A DNA stretch of 64,000 bases from assembly GCF_900110755.1 (NCBI RefSeq), contig NZ_FOFF01000026.1, positions 1-64,000 on the forward strand, written 5' to 3'. Positions 1-13,066 of this stretch are shown piece after piece (positions within the stretch are counted from its first letter, which is position 1; each line of letters begins with the position of its first letter). Position numbers and translations under genes: made by a program. This DNA is from Streptomyces sp. yr375 (GTDB lineage: Bacteria > Actinomycetota > Actinomycetes > Streptomycetales > Streptomycetaceae). Below the pieces are notes generated by a model. It did no database searches. It was not told the DNA's origin and saw only the letters and a list, made by a program, of their open reading frames with translations.

Positions 1-258
1 GAGGGAAGGGGCGGGGGTGGCGGGGAATTTGGGGCTGGGGTGAGCCGGGGGCAGTGGGTGGAGGCTGGCTGGGAATTGGGGCTGAGGTGGGCTCGGGGAA
101 GGGGTGGAGGTCGGCTCGGGGATGGGGCTGGGGTGGGGTGAGGGAAGGGGCGGGGGCGGCCGGGAATTGGGGGCCGGGGTGAACTGGGGGAAGGGGCGGG
201 GGTCGGCTGGGAATTGTGGCCGGGGTGAGCTGAGGGGAGGGGGCGGGCGGAGTTTTGG
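1..258. repeat. G-rich degenerate repeat DNA, no gene recognised
   Basis: The first 258 bases are strongly G-biased on the plus strand. They consist of imperfect copies of blocks such as gggaattggggctgaggtg and ggggaaggggcgggggtcgg, recurring roughly every 60-70 bases. No plausible start, ribosome site or recognisable protein is visible; the open frame that crosses it is only glycine/arginine-rich low complexity. It lies downstream of the first minus-strand gene and may be degenerate intergenic repeat DNA with G-quadruplex potential, which is inference. Confidence 0.5.
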
Positions 259-1023
259 TTACCACGGCATTGTTGTGCCGCCGTTTGGGCGGAGGATCTG
301 GCCTGTGGTGAAGGCTGAGGCGTCCGAGGCCAGGTGGAGGACGGTGTGGGCGATGTCCTCCGGTTCGCCGACTCGGCCCAGCGGCGACAGGCGGGACATG
401 CGCGCCTCGGTGTGCGCCTGCGCGCCGGCGTCGTGGCGGTCGGTCATCGGGGTGCGGATCCAGCCCGGGGCGACGGCGTTGACGCGGATGCCGTACCGGC
501 CGACCTCGGTCGCGAGCGTCTTCGTCAACTGGACCACGGCCGCCTTGGCGGCGCCGTAGCAGAGCAGCCCGGGGCCGCCGATGTCCACGGCGCCCGAGGC
601 CATGGTGATGATGCTGCCGCCGTTGTCGCGCGCCAGCATCAGGCGGGCCGCCTCCTGGCAGGCGTACAGGACGCCCTTGAAGTTGACGGCCAGGACCCGG
701 TCCAGATCCTCGTCGCGGGTCTCCAGGACCGGGCTGCTGTGCATGATGCCCGCGACCGCCGCCATGACGTCCAGCCGCTCGCAGGACGCGACGGCCCGCC
801 GGACCTGGCCGTGGTCGGTGACGTCGAGGTGGTGGGTGCGGGCGGTGCCGCCCTGGTCCTTGATCAGAGTCGCCGTCTCGTGCAGCCCCTGCGCGTCGCG
901 GTCCGCGCCGTGCACGGTGGCCCCTGCCTGCGCGAGCAGTACGGCACAGGCGCGGCCGATGCCGCTCGCGGCGCCGGTGACGAATGCGGTGCGTCCGGTG
1001 AGGTCGTACGCCTTCACGGCCAT
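259..1023 (-). CDS. SDR family oxidoreductase
   Basis: This is a 254-residue classical short-chain dehydrogenase/reductase, probably a soluble NAD(P)-dependent oxidoreductase of unknown substrate. The cofactor motif TGAASGIG is at residues 16-23 and the active-site YGAAK (YxxxK) is preceded by a serine in MASGA. The usual NAG motif is changed to VAG. The C-terminus NGGTTMPW is typical of the family. I chose the ATG at 1023 because it places the Rossmann strand at the usual distance from the N-terminus; no good ribosome site is visible there. The open frame continues upstream through nei as a shadow. The gene lies 53 bases downstream of nei on the same strand. Confidence 0.85.
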   Translation of the reverse strand: MAVKAYDLTGRTAFVTGAASGIGRACAVLLAQAGATVHGADRDAQGLHETATLIKDQGGTARTHHLDVTDHGQVRRAVASCERLDVMAAVAGIMHSSPVLETRDEDLDRVLAVNFKGVLYACQEAARLMLARDNGGSIITMASGAVDIGGPGLLCYGAAKAAVVQLTKTLATEVGRYGIRVNAVAPGWIRTPMTDRHDAGAQAHTEARMSRLSPLGRVGEPEDIAHTVLHLASDASAFTTGQILRPNGGTTMPW

Positions 1024-1076
1024 GGAGGGACGGTACGAGGGTTTCTGACGGTCCGTCAATTGGCTGGGCGTCGACG

Positions 1077-1919
1077 TCAACGGGGGGTGCGCGGGCGGAC
1101 GCGCCGCGTCGGTGGGGAGCCCGGAGCGGGGGCGGGGCCCGTCTGGCAGGCGGGGCACCAGTAGGTCGGGCGCTCGCGGGAGCCGTCGCCCTGGTCGGCC
1201 GCGCGGACCTGCGTCCCGCAGCGCAGACAGGGGCGGGGTGCGCGGCCGTACACGAAGAGGTCCTGGCCGCGGCGGCCCGTCGTGCTGCGGACCGGGCGGT
1301 CGCGGTTGGACTCCAGCAGGCGCTTCGCGAGGGCGGGCAGTTTCGCCGCGCGGTCGGCAGGGAGTGCGCCGATGGGGAGCCATGGGGTGGCGCCGAGGAG
1401 GAAGCAGAGTTCGCTCTTGTAGATGTTGCCGATGCCGGCGAGGTTGCGCTGGTCGAGGAGGGCCTCGCCGAGGGGGCGGGCGGGGTCCGTGAGGAGGTTG
1501 GCTAGGGCTTGCTCGGGGTTCCAGTCGGGGCCCAGCAGGTCGGGGCCGAGGTGGCCGACGGCGCGCTGTTCGTCTGCGGTGCGCAGCAGGTCGAGGACGG
1601 GGAGGCGGTAACCGACGGCGGTGCGGTCGTGGGTGGCGAGGATCACCCGGATCTGGTGCGCCGGGCCGCCGGTCCAGCGCTGGTCGGCGGCGTACACCTG
1701 CCAGGAGCCGTCCATCCGCAGGTGCGAGTGGAGTGTGAGGCCGCCTTCGATACGGGTGAGGAGGTGTTTGCCGCGCGGGGTGACGTCCAGGACGGTGCGG
1801 CCGGTGAGGTCGGCGGTCGCGTACTTCGGGACCCGGAGGTCCGAGCGGGTCAGCACCTTGCCGGCGAGGGCGTCGTCCAGTCGCCTCGCGGCCTGCCAGA
1901 CCGTGTCACCTTCGGGCAT
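1077..1919 (-). CDS. nei: Formamidopyrimidine/endonuclease VIII family DNA glycosylase (Nei2 type)
   Basis: A 280-residue base-excision repair glycosylase with AP-lyase activity. It starts MPEGDTVW: after removal of Met, Pro2 is the catalytic nucleophile and Glu3 the general acid. The H2TH region lies around residues 130-190 (DQRNLAGIGNIYKSE). A C-terminal zinc finger has the CxxC-x(~20)-CxxC pattern (CLRCG and CPAC near residues 230-258). It lies 50 bases downstream of the large helicase gene lhr on the same strand. The same nei-lhr neighbourhood is known in mycobacteria, which suggests a repair operon. The glycosylase subtype (Nei rather than Fpg) is assigned from the MPEGDT start and is fairly firm. 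Confidence 0.92.
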   Translation of the reverse strand: MPEGDTVWQAARRLDDALAGKVLTRSDLRVPKYATADLTGRTVLDVTPRGKHLLTRIEGGLTLHSHLRMDGSWQVYAADQRWTGGPAHQIRVILATHDRTAVGYRLPVLDLLRTADEQRAVGHLGPDLLGPDWNPEQALANLLTDPARPLGEALLDQRNLAGIGNIYKSELCFLLGATPWLPIGALPADRAAKLPALAKRLLESNRDRPVRSTTGRRGQDLFVYGRAPRPCLRCGTQVRAADQGDGSRERPTYWCPACQTGPAPAPGSPPTRRVRPRTPR

Positions 1920-1969
1920 GGGTCAAGGGTGGCACGGGGGGTGGTGGGCGGTGGGGTGGGTGGTTGTCG

Positions 1970-6913
<4,944 letters not shown>

Positions 6914-7033
6914 GCGTCCATCCTGCACCCAACCACTGACAATCGCTCTGACCTGTGGATATGTGGATATGTGGGTGAGGGTGCCGGTGGTTGGGGACGG
7001 GCGGGTGGTCCGGCCGTCGCGGAGAATGGAGGT

Positions 7034-7900
7034 ATGGCGGGTTCGGGTGAGCTGGCGCGGCACTGGCGGTATGCCGAGCTGCCCGGGGTCGATCTGCTGC
7101 GCGCCCGGTATGTCCGCAAGACCTTCGTGCGGCACACCCACGAGCACTTCGTGATCGCCGCCATCGCCGAGGGCGTGGAGGTCTTCCACCATCACGGGGC
7201 CGACCAGTACGCGGGGGCCGGGGCGCTCGCGCTGGTCAACCCGGACACCCCGCACACGGGGCGGGCGGGGGTGCCGGAGGGGTGGCGGTACGGGGCCGTA
7301 TATCCGTCGCCCGAGGTGGTGGCCGGGATCGCGGCCGAGACGACGACCCTTCGCGGCACCCCCGGGTTCATCCGTCCTGTACTCGACGATCCGCACGCCG
7401 TCGGGTTGGTGCACCAGGTGCTCCGAGCCGCCGAGGAGGGCAACGCGCTGGCCGCCGACACGCTGCTGCGGGTGGCCGTGACACGGTTGCTGCGGCTCAA
7501 CGGCGGGCCGCTGCCGCAGCGCGAGGTGCGCACGGCCGGGGCGCGGATCGCCGTACGCGCGCGTGCCGTGCTGGAGGAGCGGCTGGCCGATCCGCCGACG
7601 CTGGAGCAACTGGCCGGGGATCTGGGCACCGGTTCGTTCGCGCTGCTGCGCGCCTTCCGGGACGTGTACGGGCTGCCGCCCCACGCCTGGCTGACCGATG
7701 CCCGCGTGCGGCGGGCGCGGCGGCTGCTGGATGCGGGGACGGCACCCGCCGAGGCGGCCGTCGCGGTGGGCTTCACCGACCAACCGCACCTCAACCGCCA
7801 CTTCGCCCGGATCGTCGGCGTCCCCCCTGGGGCCTACCAGCGTGAGCGCAAGAACGTACAAGACGCGCGCGGGCCGCTGCTCCTACCGTCGCAGGTGTGA
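7034..7900 (+). CDS. AraC family transcriptional regulator
   Basis: A 288-residue regulator. The N-terminal AraC_binding cupin includes FVRHTHEHFVIAAIAEG and HHHGADQYAGAGALALVNPDTPHTG. Two helix-turn-helix motifs occupy residues ~185-285 (LEQLAGDLGTGSFALLRAF and AEAAVAVGFTDQPHLNRHFARIVGVPPGAYQR). The ATG at 7034 follows GGAGAATGGAGG. The gene diverges from lhr across a 120-base gap. Its stop overlaps the GTG start of azlC by four bases, so it is translationally coupled to azlC-azlD and probably controls that exporter. The ligand is unknown; a branched-chain amino acid or related compound is an inference from context. Confidence 0.9.
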   Translation: MAGSGELARHWRYAELPGVDLLRARYVRKTFVRHTHEHFVIAAIAEGVEVFHHHGADQYAGAGALALVNPDTPHTGRAGVPEGWRYGAVYPSPEVVAGIAAETTTLRGTPGFIRPVLDDPHAVGLVHQVLRAAEEGNALAADTLLRVAVTRLLRLNGGPLPQREVRTAGARIAVRARAVLEERLADPPTLEQLAGDLGTGSFALLRAFRDVYGLPPHAWLTDARVRRARRLLDAGTAPAEAAVAVGFTDQPHLNRHFARIVGVPPGAYQRERKNVQDARGPLLLPSQV

Positions 7901-8700
7901 CAGAGCAGGCAGAACGGGTAGAGCGGGCGGAACGGGCAGCACTCACCGGCATGGCGTCCGACGGTGACGGTGGGGGAAAGCCGGACGCCGTCGTCGTACG
8001 GGACGCCCTCGGGGTCGGGGTCGCCGTAGGGCTCTCCGGGTTCGCCTTCGGGGTGACCTCGGCGGGCAGCGGGCTCTCGGTGTGGCAGACCTGCGCGCTC
8101 AGTCTCCTGGTGTTCACCGGCGCGTCCCAGTTCGCGCTGGTCGGGGCGCTGGCAGCGGGAGGCAATCCGCTGACGGCCGCCGCGGGCGCCTTCTTCCTGG
8201 GGGTGCGCAACGCCTTCTACGGACTGCGGCTGTCGCAGGCGCTGGCCCTCCCGCGCGCGGTACGCCCGTTCGCCGCCCATGGGGTGATCGACGAGACGGC
8301 GGCGGTCGCGCTGGCCCAGCACGGGCGGCGGGGCGCGCGGATCGGCTTCGCCGTCACCGGGGTGAGCCTCTATGTGCTGTGGAACCTCACCACCTTGCTC
8401 GGTGCGCTGGGCGCCGAGGCCATCGGGGACACGGACGCGTGGGGGCTCGACGCGGCCGGGCCCGCCGTCTTCCTGGCGCTGCTCGCGCCCATGCTGAGGA
8501 CCGCCGCCGAGCGGGCCGTCGCCGGGCTCGCGGTGCTTCTGGGACTCGGCCTGCTGCCCGTCCTGCCCGCCGGAGTGCCCGCTCTGGCGGCCGCGCTCGC
8601 CGTGCCGGCCGTCCTGTACCTCGAAGGCCGCCGCGCGGCCCGCCGGGGCGACGACGGTCGTTCGGGAGACGCGGGCGGCGCGGGAGAGGGGGAGCGTTGA
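7897..8700 (+). CDS. azlC: AzlC family branched-chain amino acid exporter subunit
   Basis: A 267-residue integral membrane protein of the AzlC family, the large subunit of a branched-chain amino acid (and analogue) exporter. The AzlC domain starts near residue 33 (ALGVGVAVGLSGFAFG), with the family block FTGASQFALVGALAAGG and LGVRNAFYGLRLSQAL. Five to six membrane segments follow, then a polar Gly/Asp/Arg-rich tail. The GTG start at 7897 overlaps the araC stop (GTGA) and the azlC stop overlaps the azlD start, giving a tightly coupled three-gene operon. Confidence 0.92.
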   Translation: MTEQAERVERAERAALTGMASDGDGGGKPDAVVVRDALGVGVAVGLSGFAFGVTSAGSGLSVWQTCALSLLVFTGASQFALVGALAAGGNPLTAAAGAFFLGVRNAFYGLRLSQALALPRAVRPFAAHGVIDETAAVALAQHGRRGARIGFAVTGVSLYVLWNLTTLLGALGAEAIGDTDAWGLDAAGPAVFLALLAPMLRTAAERAVAGLAVLLGLGLLPVLPAGVPALAAALAVPAVLYLEGRRAARRGDDGRSGDAGGAGEGER

Positions 8701-9005
8701 ACACCTGGATCGCGATCGGGGCGACCGCTCTCGGCTGCTACGCCGTCAAACTCGCCGGACTGCTCGTCCCCGCGGGCCTCCTCGAACGGCCTCTTGTCAG
8801 ACGGTTCGCGGCCCTCCTCCCCGTCGCCCTGCTCGCCGCCCTCACGGCACAGCAGACCTTCGCGGACGGGCACGCGCTCGTCCTGGACGCGAGGGCCGCG
8901 GGGCTCACCGCGGCCCTCGTCGCCATCGTGCTGCGGGCTCCCTTCCTGCTGGTCGTCGCGGCCGCCGTGGTGGTGACGGCGGGGGCGCGGGCCCTGGGCG
9001 GGTGA
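8697..9005 (+). CDS. azlD: AzlD family branched-chain amino acid exporter subunit
   Basis: A 102-residue hydrophobic protein of the AzlD family, the small partner of AzlC. The sequence begins MNTWIAIGATALGCYAVKLA and contains about four membrane segments, with the conserved block FAALLPVALLAALTAQQTF in the middle. The TTG start at 8697 overlaps the azlC stop codon and is preceded by GGAGAGGGGGAG; this is the only start that includes the first membrane helix. Length and order after azlC match the family. Confidence 0.88.
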   Translation: MNTWIAIGATALGCYAVKLAGLLVPAGLLERPLVRRFAALLPVALLAALTAQQTFADGHALVLDARAAGLTAALVAIVLRAPFLLVVAAAVVVTAGARALGG

Positions 9006-9056
9006 GGCAGGGGGGGGCGGAGGCGGGGGAGCTAAGGAGGCCGCTGCCGACGAGGG

Positions 9057-10001
9057 TCAGCCGATGGCGCGGCCGTACGCCCTAAGGGTGCGCAGCGCCT
9101 CGATCGTCACCATAGGGCGGGCTTCCAGGACAGGACCGGGCGCCCAGTGACGCCACTGGATCGGCCAGCCGCCGTCCTCCTGCTGCTCGTCGGCGAGGTG
9201 GTCCAGACAGCGCGCCATCTCGTCGTCGGTGAACCACGCGCGCGCGAGAGAGCCCGGAGTCCGCGCGAAGTCGTACGGGAAGTGGTGCTCGCCGGGCGCG
9301 TAGCCCGGTGCGACCGGGTACGCGTCCAGGTGGTCCGGGTCCAGCGCGGCGAGCCGCTGCGCGCGCACCAGGCGGCCCAGCCGGTCGGCGGCCGCCTCCG
9401 CGCGCGGGCGGTCGGGGGCGGAGTCCAGGAAGGCCACCGCGGCCTCGACCTCGTACGGATGGGACCGCTCCAGGGAGTCCACCGCCTGCCAGCAGAAGTC
9501 CGTGGCCCTGAACAGCCAGGCGTGCCACGCCTCGTTGCGGTGCAGCAGGCCCACCACGGGCCCGGTGGACAGGAGTTCGCTGGGTGGGTCGTCCACGATC
9601 GGGATGAAGGGGGCCGCCGGGTACCCGCGCTGGCTGGGATGGATCGCCGGCAGCGCGCCGTCGCCGGTGGAGACCGAGGTGAGATAGCGGCACACCCGTT
9701 CTACGCGACGGCCGCCGAGGTGCCCGATGGCGTCCAGGACGCGCAGTGCGCGCACGGTGTGCAGGGGCTGGCTGACGGGGCCGCGCAGATCGGGCTCGAG
9801 CGCGTGGCCGTAGCCGCCGTCCTCGTTGCGGTAGGCGTCGAGGGCGGTCTCGACGGGATCGGCGGCGCCGTGGAGGAAGTCGTGCGCGAAGAGGCGCTGC
9901 TCCAGCACGCGCGCGGTGAGCCAGACGAAGTGCTCGGCGCGCAAGAGCGGGGAGTGCGCCGGGGGCGTCGGGGGGAGTGGGGATGCTCCGGTTTCGGCCA
10001 T
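9057..10001 (-). CDS. Hypothetical protein with prenyltransferase/squalene-oxidase-like alpha-toroid repeats
   Basis: A 314-residue soluble protein of unknown function. It carries repeats of the terpenoid-cyclase/prenyltransferase toroid type, for example YRNEDGGYGHALEPDLRGP near residue 60, TGDGALPAIHP near 115 and EQQEDGGWPIQWRHW near 280. No DxDD or DDxxD catalytic motif is visible, so an enzyme activity cannot be claimed. It has no signal peptide. It ends 51 bases from the convergent azlD gene and is the last gene before the accessory island, whose left repeat begins 76 bases upstream of its start. Confidence 0.75.
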   Translation of the reverse strand: MAETGASPLPPTPPAHSPLLRAEHFVWLTARVLEQRLFAHDFLHGAADPVETALDAYRNEDGGYGHALEPDLRGPVSQPLHTVRALRVLDAIGHLGGRRVERVCRYLTSVSTGDGALPAIHPSQRGYPAAPFIPIVDDPPSELLSTGPVVGLLHRNEAWHAWLFRATDFCWQAVDSLERSHPYEVEAAVAFLDSAPDRPRAEAAADRLGRLVRAQRLAALDPDHLDAYPVAPGYAPGEHHFPYDFARTPGSLARAWFTDDEMARCLDHLADEQQEDGGWPIQWRHWAPGPVLEARPMVTIEALRTLRAYGRAIG

Positions 10002-10076
10002 GGTCAGACCGTAGGGCGCGAAGCGGTCCCGTCAGGCGGTCCCGGCGAGGGGCACCCCCGCGCGGGGATACCGGTG

Positions 10077-10095
10077 TCATGCGGTTGACGGTCTT
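10077..10095 (+). repeat. Left copy of the 19-bp direct repeat bounding the island (attL-like)
   Basis: The sequence tcatgcggttgacggtctt is identical to 17308-17326, where it forms the start codon and first codons of the intact DUF3046 gene (Met-Arg-Leu-Thr-Val-Phe). Here the frame runs on into unrelated sequence. The two copies bound 7.2 kb of accessory DNA that contains a recombinase remnant, so this may be an old attachment site or a target duplication. That interpretation is inference; the repeat itself is exact. Confidence 0.7.
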
Positions 10096-10130
10096 CGTAC
10101 GTGCTCAGCGGCGGGAGACTGTCGGGGGCC

Positions 10131-10265
10131 TCAGCCCACAACCTCCGAGGTCGGGTAGGAGACCGTCTGCCACCGGTCGGGTGAGTCTCTACGCGACCAG
10201 CCGTTGACGGTGTCCGGATTTGCCCGCTCGGCGGGGTCGATGATGAACCCGTTCCCGTAGAGCAT
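10131..10265 (-). pseudogene. Possible C-terminal fragment of an unrecognised protein
   Basis: A 44-codon minus-strand frame starts MLYGNGFIIDPAERANPDTV and ends TSEVVG. It reads like real coding sequence (balanced composition, open further upstream) rather than a GC-skewed shadow, but I cannot assign it to a family. It may be the tail of a gene cut when the island was assembled, because no longer open frame or start with a good ribosome site is present. The rest of 10096-10399 shows nothing else; 10270-10380 is relatively AT-rich. Confidence 0.35.
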
Positions 10266-10399
10266 GCCGATCGGCAAAAATCTTGGACAGTTGATTACGG
10301 GATCACACCAGCCCAGCCTTTGGTGAGTGCGCTCAGCCTTTACTGCGAAGGGACAGCGATCTTCCGTTGTCCGGTGTCATTGAGCTGAGTGCTGTGGGG

Positions 10400-10750
10400 T
10401 CACAGGCTGTGGGCGATGGGGTGTAGCGGTTCGTACAGCGGGAGTTCGGCTCCGCTGGGGAGACGGATCGCAGTCAGTCTGCCCCAGCGCTGCTCGCTGA
10501 CCGGGCGGGTGATCTCGACACCCTGGGCGCGGAACTCGCCGAGCTGGGCATCGAGGTCGTCGCACAGCAGGAAGAACTCATGCTGCGGCGGACCGTCGGT
10601 CGGGTGCACGGCCACCTCGGCCGGGGGCAGCTTGAAGATGAGCCAGCCGCCGCCCGCGTCGACGCCGGGAAAACCGAGGACGTCACGGAGAAAGGCGCGG
10701 TCTGCCTCGGCGTCCTGGCTGTAGAGGATGACATGTGCACCGCTGATCAT
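10400..10750 (-). CDS. VOC/glyoxalase-like family protein
   Basis: A 116-residue vicinal-oxygen-chelate fold protein. It starts MISGAHVILYSQDAEADRAF and shows the paired beta-alpha-beta-beta-beta pattern: FLRDVLGFPGVDAGGGW, then HEFFLLCDDLDAQLGEF and the terminal glutamate strand GAELPLYEP. Family members include glyoxalases, dioxygenases and drug-binding resistance proteins, and the substrate cannot be told from sequence. It is a single-domain protein of normal length. It lies inside the accessory island with no coupled neighbour. Confidence 0.82.
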   Translation of the reverse strand: MISGAHVILYSQDAEADRAFLRDVLGFPGVDAGGGWLIFKLPPAEVAVHPTDGPPQHEFFLLCDDLDAQLGEFRAQGVEITRPVSEQRWGRLTAIRLPSGAELPLYEPLHPIAHSL

Positions 10751-11059
10751 GGCTGGCTCCTGCCCCGTTGACGTGCTGGCGGTCGTGCCCCCGGCATCCT
10801 GGCACGCTCAGGTCCAAGAAGACCTTCGGCTGCGTTCGACGACACACGACGACTGAATTGCATGACAGCGGACATCCGTTTCCATGGCCGGCCGACGGAA
10901 TGCACCGGCCGCCTGCTGAAGTGCGGCCGCTGCGGAGTGAGTTCCCGCGTAGGGGCGTGGAGATTCCGGTGAACTTCCATACGCAGATGTGCCGTGTCAT
11001 AAGCAGAGGCTCGCTCCCGGCCGGTGCTTGTGCGTGGGGGCGGGGTGCCTCGATGGGGT
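10751..11059. other. Intergenic stretch without a recognisable gene
   Basis: This 309-base gap between the VOC gene and the IS5 remnant holds only short open frames with no family resemblance. It is likely part flanking DNA and part decayed insertion-sequence end. I see no clear promoter or terminator. Confidence 0.4.
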
Positions 11060-11641
11060 GAATCTGCGGTCTGCGTCGACGACGTCGCGTGCGCATGGCC
11101 AGGCCGCGCCACGGCTTCAGGCGGCTGATGCACCGCTCGACCGTGCTCCGCTCCTTGTAGGCCTCCGAGTCGAAGCCGGGCGGCCGGCCTCCGGGCGGGC
11201 CGCGCCGTAGCCGGTTGCGGACCTGGTCCGGGCGGGCGCGTCCCTCGCCTGCCCGGCCGTCACGACGAGTGCCAGTGGGCGAGCCCGGGTGTCACTGGCC
11301 AGGTGGGCCTTGGCGGTCAGGCCGCCGCACGACCGGCCGATGGCGTGGTCGGACGGCTCGCCCCGACCGCCGTCACCCATTGCGGGCGCCGACGGCGTGT
11401 TGGTGGGCCGGAGCACAGTGGAGTCCACCGCGGCTGTCCAGCCGATGTCGTCCTCGGCGTCCTTCGCGTTCTCCGCGTCCTCCGTGGCCGGCATCGCGGC
11501 GAAGAGCCGCTTGCGCGTGCCATCGACAGCCCGACGCAACAGCCGCGTGTGCGCGGTCCGGAACGGCCCCGGCTCCTTCGGCAGGTCACGCCAGGGAGAG
11601 CAGGTACGGCTACGTCCATTACGTCCACGCAGTCGCCTCAA
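11060..11641 (-). pseudogene. IS5-family transposase remnant (truncated, frameshifted)
   Basis: Minus-strand translation matches the body of an IS5-type DDE transposase of the kind common in Streptomyces. In order it shows CSPWRDLPKEPGPF, VDGTRKRLFAAM, IGWTAAVDSTVLRP (first Asp of the DDE triad), GRSCGGLTAKAHLASD and RPLALVVTAGQARDAPA. The frame then shifts to RNRLRRGPPGGRPPGFDSEA and ERSTVERCISRLKPWRGLA (the catalytic Glu region). The normal N-terminal ~50 residues are missing and at least one frameshift separates the C-terminal block near 11210, so it cannot make a working transposase. I could not find matching terminal inverted repeats. Confidence 0.75.
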
Positions 11642-11995
11642 ACGTTCGCCGGTGGTTGGCCCATCGCCGCCCGCGGACCGGATCGGCCGGCGTCAACGGT
11701 TCGCTCCGATCCCGCCGTTGGCCGAGCCCGGCTGCCGAAGACCGAGAACAAGCCAACCGGTGGGGGTCTGTGAGCCGGGTTGTGATCGCGCGGTCGGTCA
11801 AAGGTCTTCCTCGTATCGCGCAAGTACCGTGCCGGGTCGAACGCGTATCGGGCGAGGCCGATCGACACGCGGAACCAGTCCCTCCGCAACGCGCACTCCA
11901 TCACCGTCACATGACTGTCCGTATTGGATCTAGTGCTTATAGTGACGGTCCTTTTATGGTCAAAGCGACGCCAACGCCGTATCCCTGGAGGATTC
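11642..11995. promoter_or_regulatory. Upstream region of the SGNH hydrolase gene, possible promoter
   Basis: No gene was recognised in this 354-base stretch. It becomes noticeably AT-richer from about 11910 on, with TATAGT at 11938-11943 as a possible -10 element, but no convincing -35 sits 16-18 bases upstream. A CTGGAGG ribosome site at 11985-11991 serves the following GTG start. Confidence 0.35.
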
Positions 11996-12973
11996 GTGGC
12001 ACGCTTCCGTACTCGTCTGGCCCTGCTGGGATCAGCCGCAGCTCTCACCGCAGGCGCTCTCTCGCCCGCCCAGCCCGCCGTGGCGCACCCGGCCGCCGCA
12101 GCGGCCGCGTACGACTGGGTCGCCCTGGGCGACTCCTACACCGCCGGGGTCATCCCCGCCGCGGGCGACGTCTTCGAAGTGCCCCGCGACGGCTGCGAGC
12201 GCACCGACCAGTCCTACCCGCAGGTCATCGACCGCGACCTCGGCTCCCTCATCGAGCTGACGAACGTGAGCTGCGGCGCCGCCACCATCAACGACATCAC
12301 CTTCAACGCCCAGCAGCCGATCGGCCGTCACCTGCCGCCCTTCTCCGAGGACCCGGACTACCCCTTCCCCCCGGTGCCCCCCCAGTCCGAGGCGGTGGGC
12401 CCCGGCACCGACGTGATCACCGTCGGGGCGGGCGGCAACACCCTCGGCTTCGCCGACATCCTTGTCACCTGCCTACAACTCGGCGACGGCAGCGGCGGCG
12501 TGGGCACCCCGTGCCGGGACGACCTGGCCGACGACATCCCCGGCCGGCTGGCCAAGGTGGGCAAGGACTACGACGAGATGCTCACCGTGCTCCACGAACG
12601 GGCCCCGCACGCGAAGATCCTGGCCGTCGGCTACCCCACAGTCGTCCCCAAGGACACCTCCAAGTGCCGCTACAACGACTGGGAACAGTTCGCTTCGATC
12701 ACCCCGGGCGACCTGGACTGGCTGCGCACCGACGTCCTGGAACCCCTCAACAAGGCCATCGAGAAGTCAGCCGGCACACACGCCCCCGTCAGCTTCGTCA
12801 ACCTCTACGACTCCTCCCAGAACCACAGCGTCTGCGACACCGGCAAGTGGGTGGAAGGCATCTTCACTCGCTTCCCTGACCAGTTGGCCTTCGTGCACCC
12901 CAACGCCCGGGGCCACCAGAACGCCGCCAACCACGTTGCCGCGGCCATGCTGAACGCCATCGGCGTGAGCTGA
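11996..12973 (+). CDS. Secreted SGNH/GDSL-type esterase or lipase
   Basis: A 325-residue secreted hydrolase. The GTG at 11996 is preceded by CTGGAGG and yields a signal peptide (FRTRLALLGSAAALTAGALS, cleavage probably after AVAHP or AAAAA). The mature protein begins YDWVALGDSYTAG, with the nucleophile Ser in GDSY. The oxyanion-hole block reads ITVGAGGNTLGFADIL, so the usual G-x-N-D motif has Thr after Asn. The catalytic His is in FVHPNARGH near the C-terminus. Several cysteines (C of RDGC, VSC, VTC, TPC, SKC, VCD) could form disulphides, as in extracellular Streptomyces lipases. The substrate is unknown. The gene lies in the island and has its own terminator. Confidence 0.88.
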   Translation: MARFRTRLALLGSAAALTAGALSPAQPAVAHPAAAAAAYDWVALGDSYTAGVIPAAGDVFEVPRDGCERTDQSYPQVIDRDLGSLIELTNVSCGAATINDITFNAQQPIGRHLPPFSEDPDYPFPPVPPQSEAVGPGTDVITVGAGGNTLGFADILVTCLQLGDGSGGVGTPCRDDLADDIPGRLAKVGKDYDEMLTVLHERAPHAKILAVGYPTVVPKDTSKCRYNDWEQFASITPGDLDWLRTDVLEPLNKAIEKSAGTHAPVSFVNLYDSSQNHSVCDTGKWVEGIFTRFPDQLAFVHPNARGHQNAANHVAAAMLNAIGVS

Positions 12974-12984
12974 CCCGCACCCGG

Positions 12985-13029
12985 CAGTCCAGTCCAGTCC
13001 AGTCCAGTCCAGTCCAGTTCTGTCCTGTC
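12985..13029 (+). repeat. CAGTC pentanucleotide tandem repeat
   Basis: Six perfect cagtc units are followed by three variants (cagtt, ctgtc, ctgtc). They begin 12 bases after the hydrolase stop codon and end just before the terminator hairpin. The array lies in non-coding DNA. Confidence 0.85.
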
Positions 13030-13035
13030 CACGAC

Positions 13036-13066
13036 GAACCGCCTCCGGCCCAGCCGGGGGCGGTTC
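13036..13066 (+). terminator. Rho-independent-type hairpin after the SGNH hydrolase
   Basis: The sequence gaaccgcc..ggcggttc forms a stem of about 13 pairs (one mismatch) around a short loop. No T-run follows, as is normal for Streptomyces terminators. It sits 63 bases after the hydrolase stop. Confidence 0.7.

Noticed and set aside
10768..11061. 97-codon plus-strand ORF in the island
   Set aside because: No family resemblance, no ribosome site, and overlaps the decayed IS5 end.
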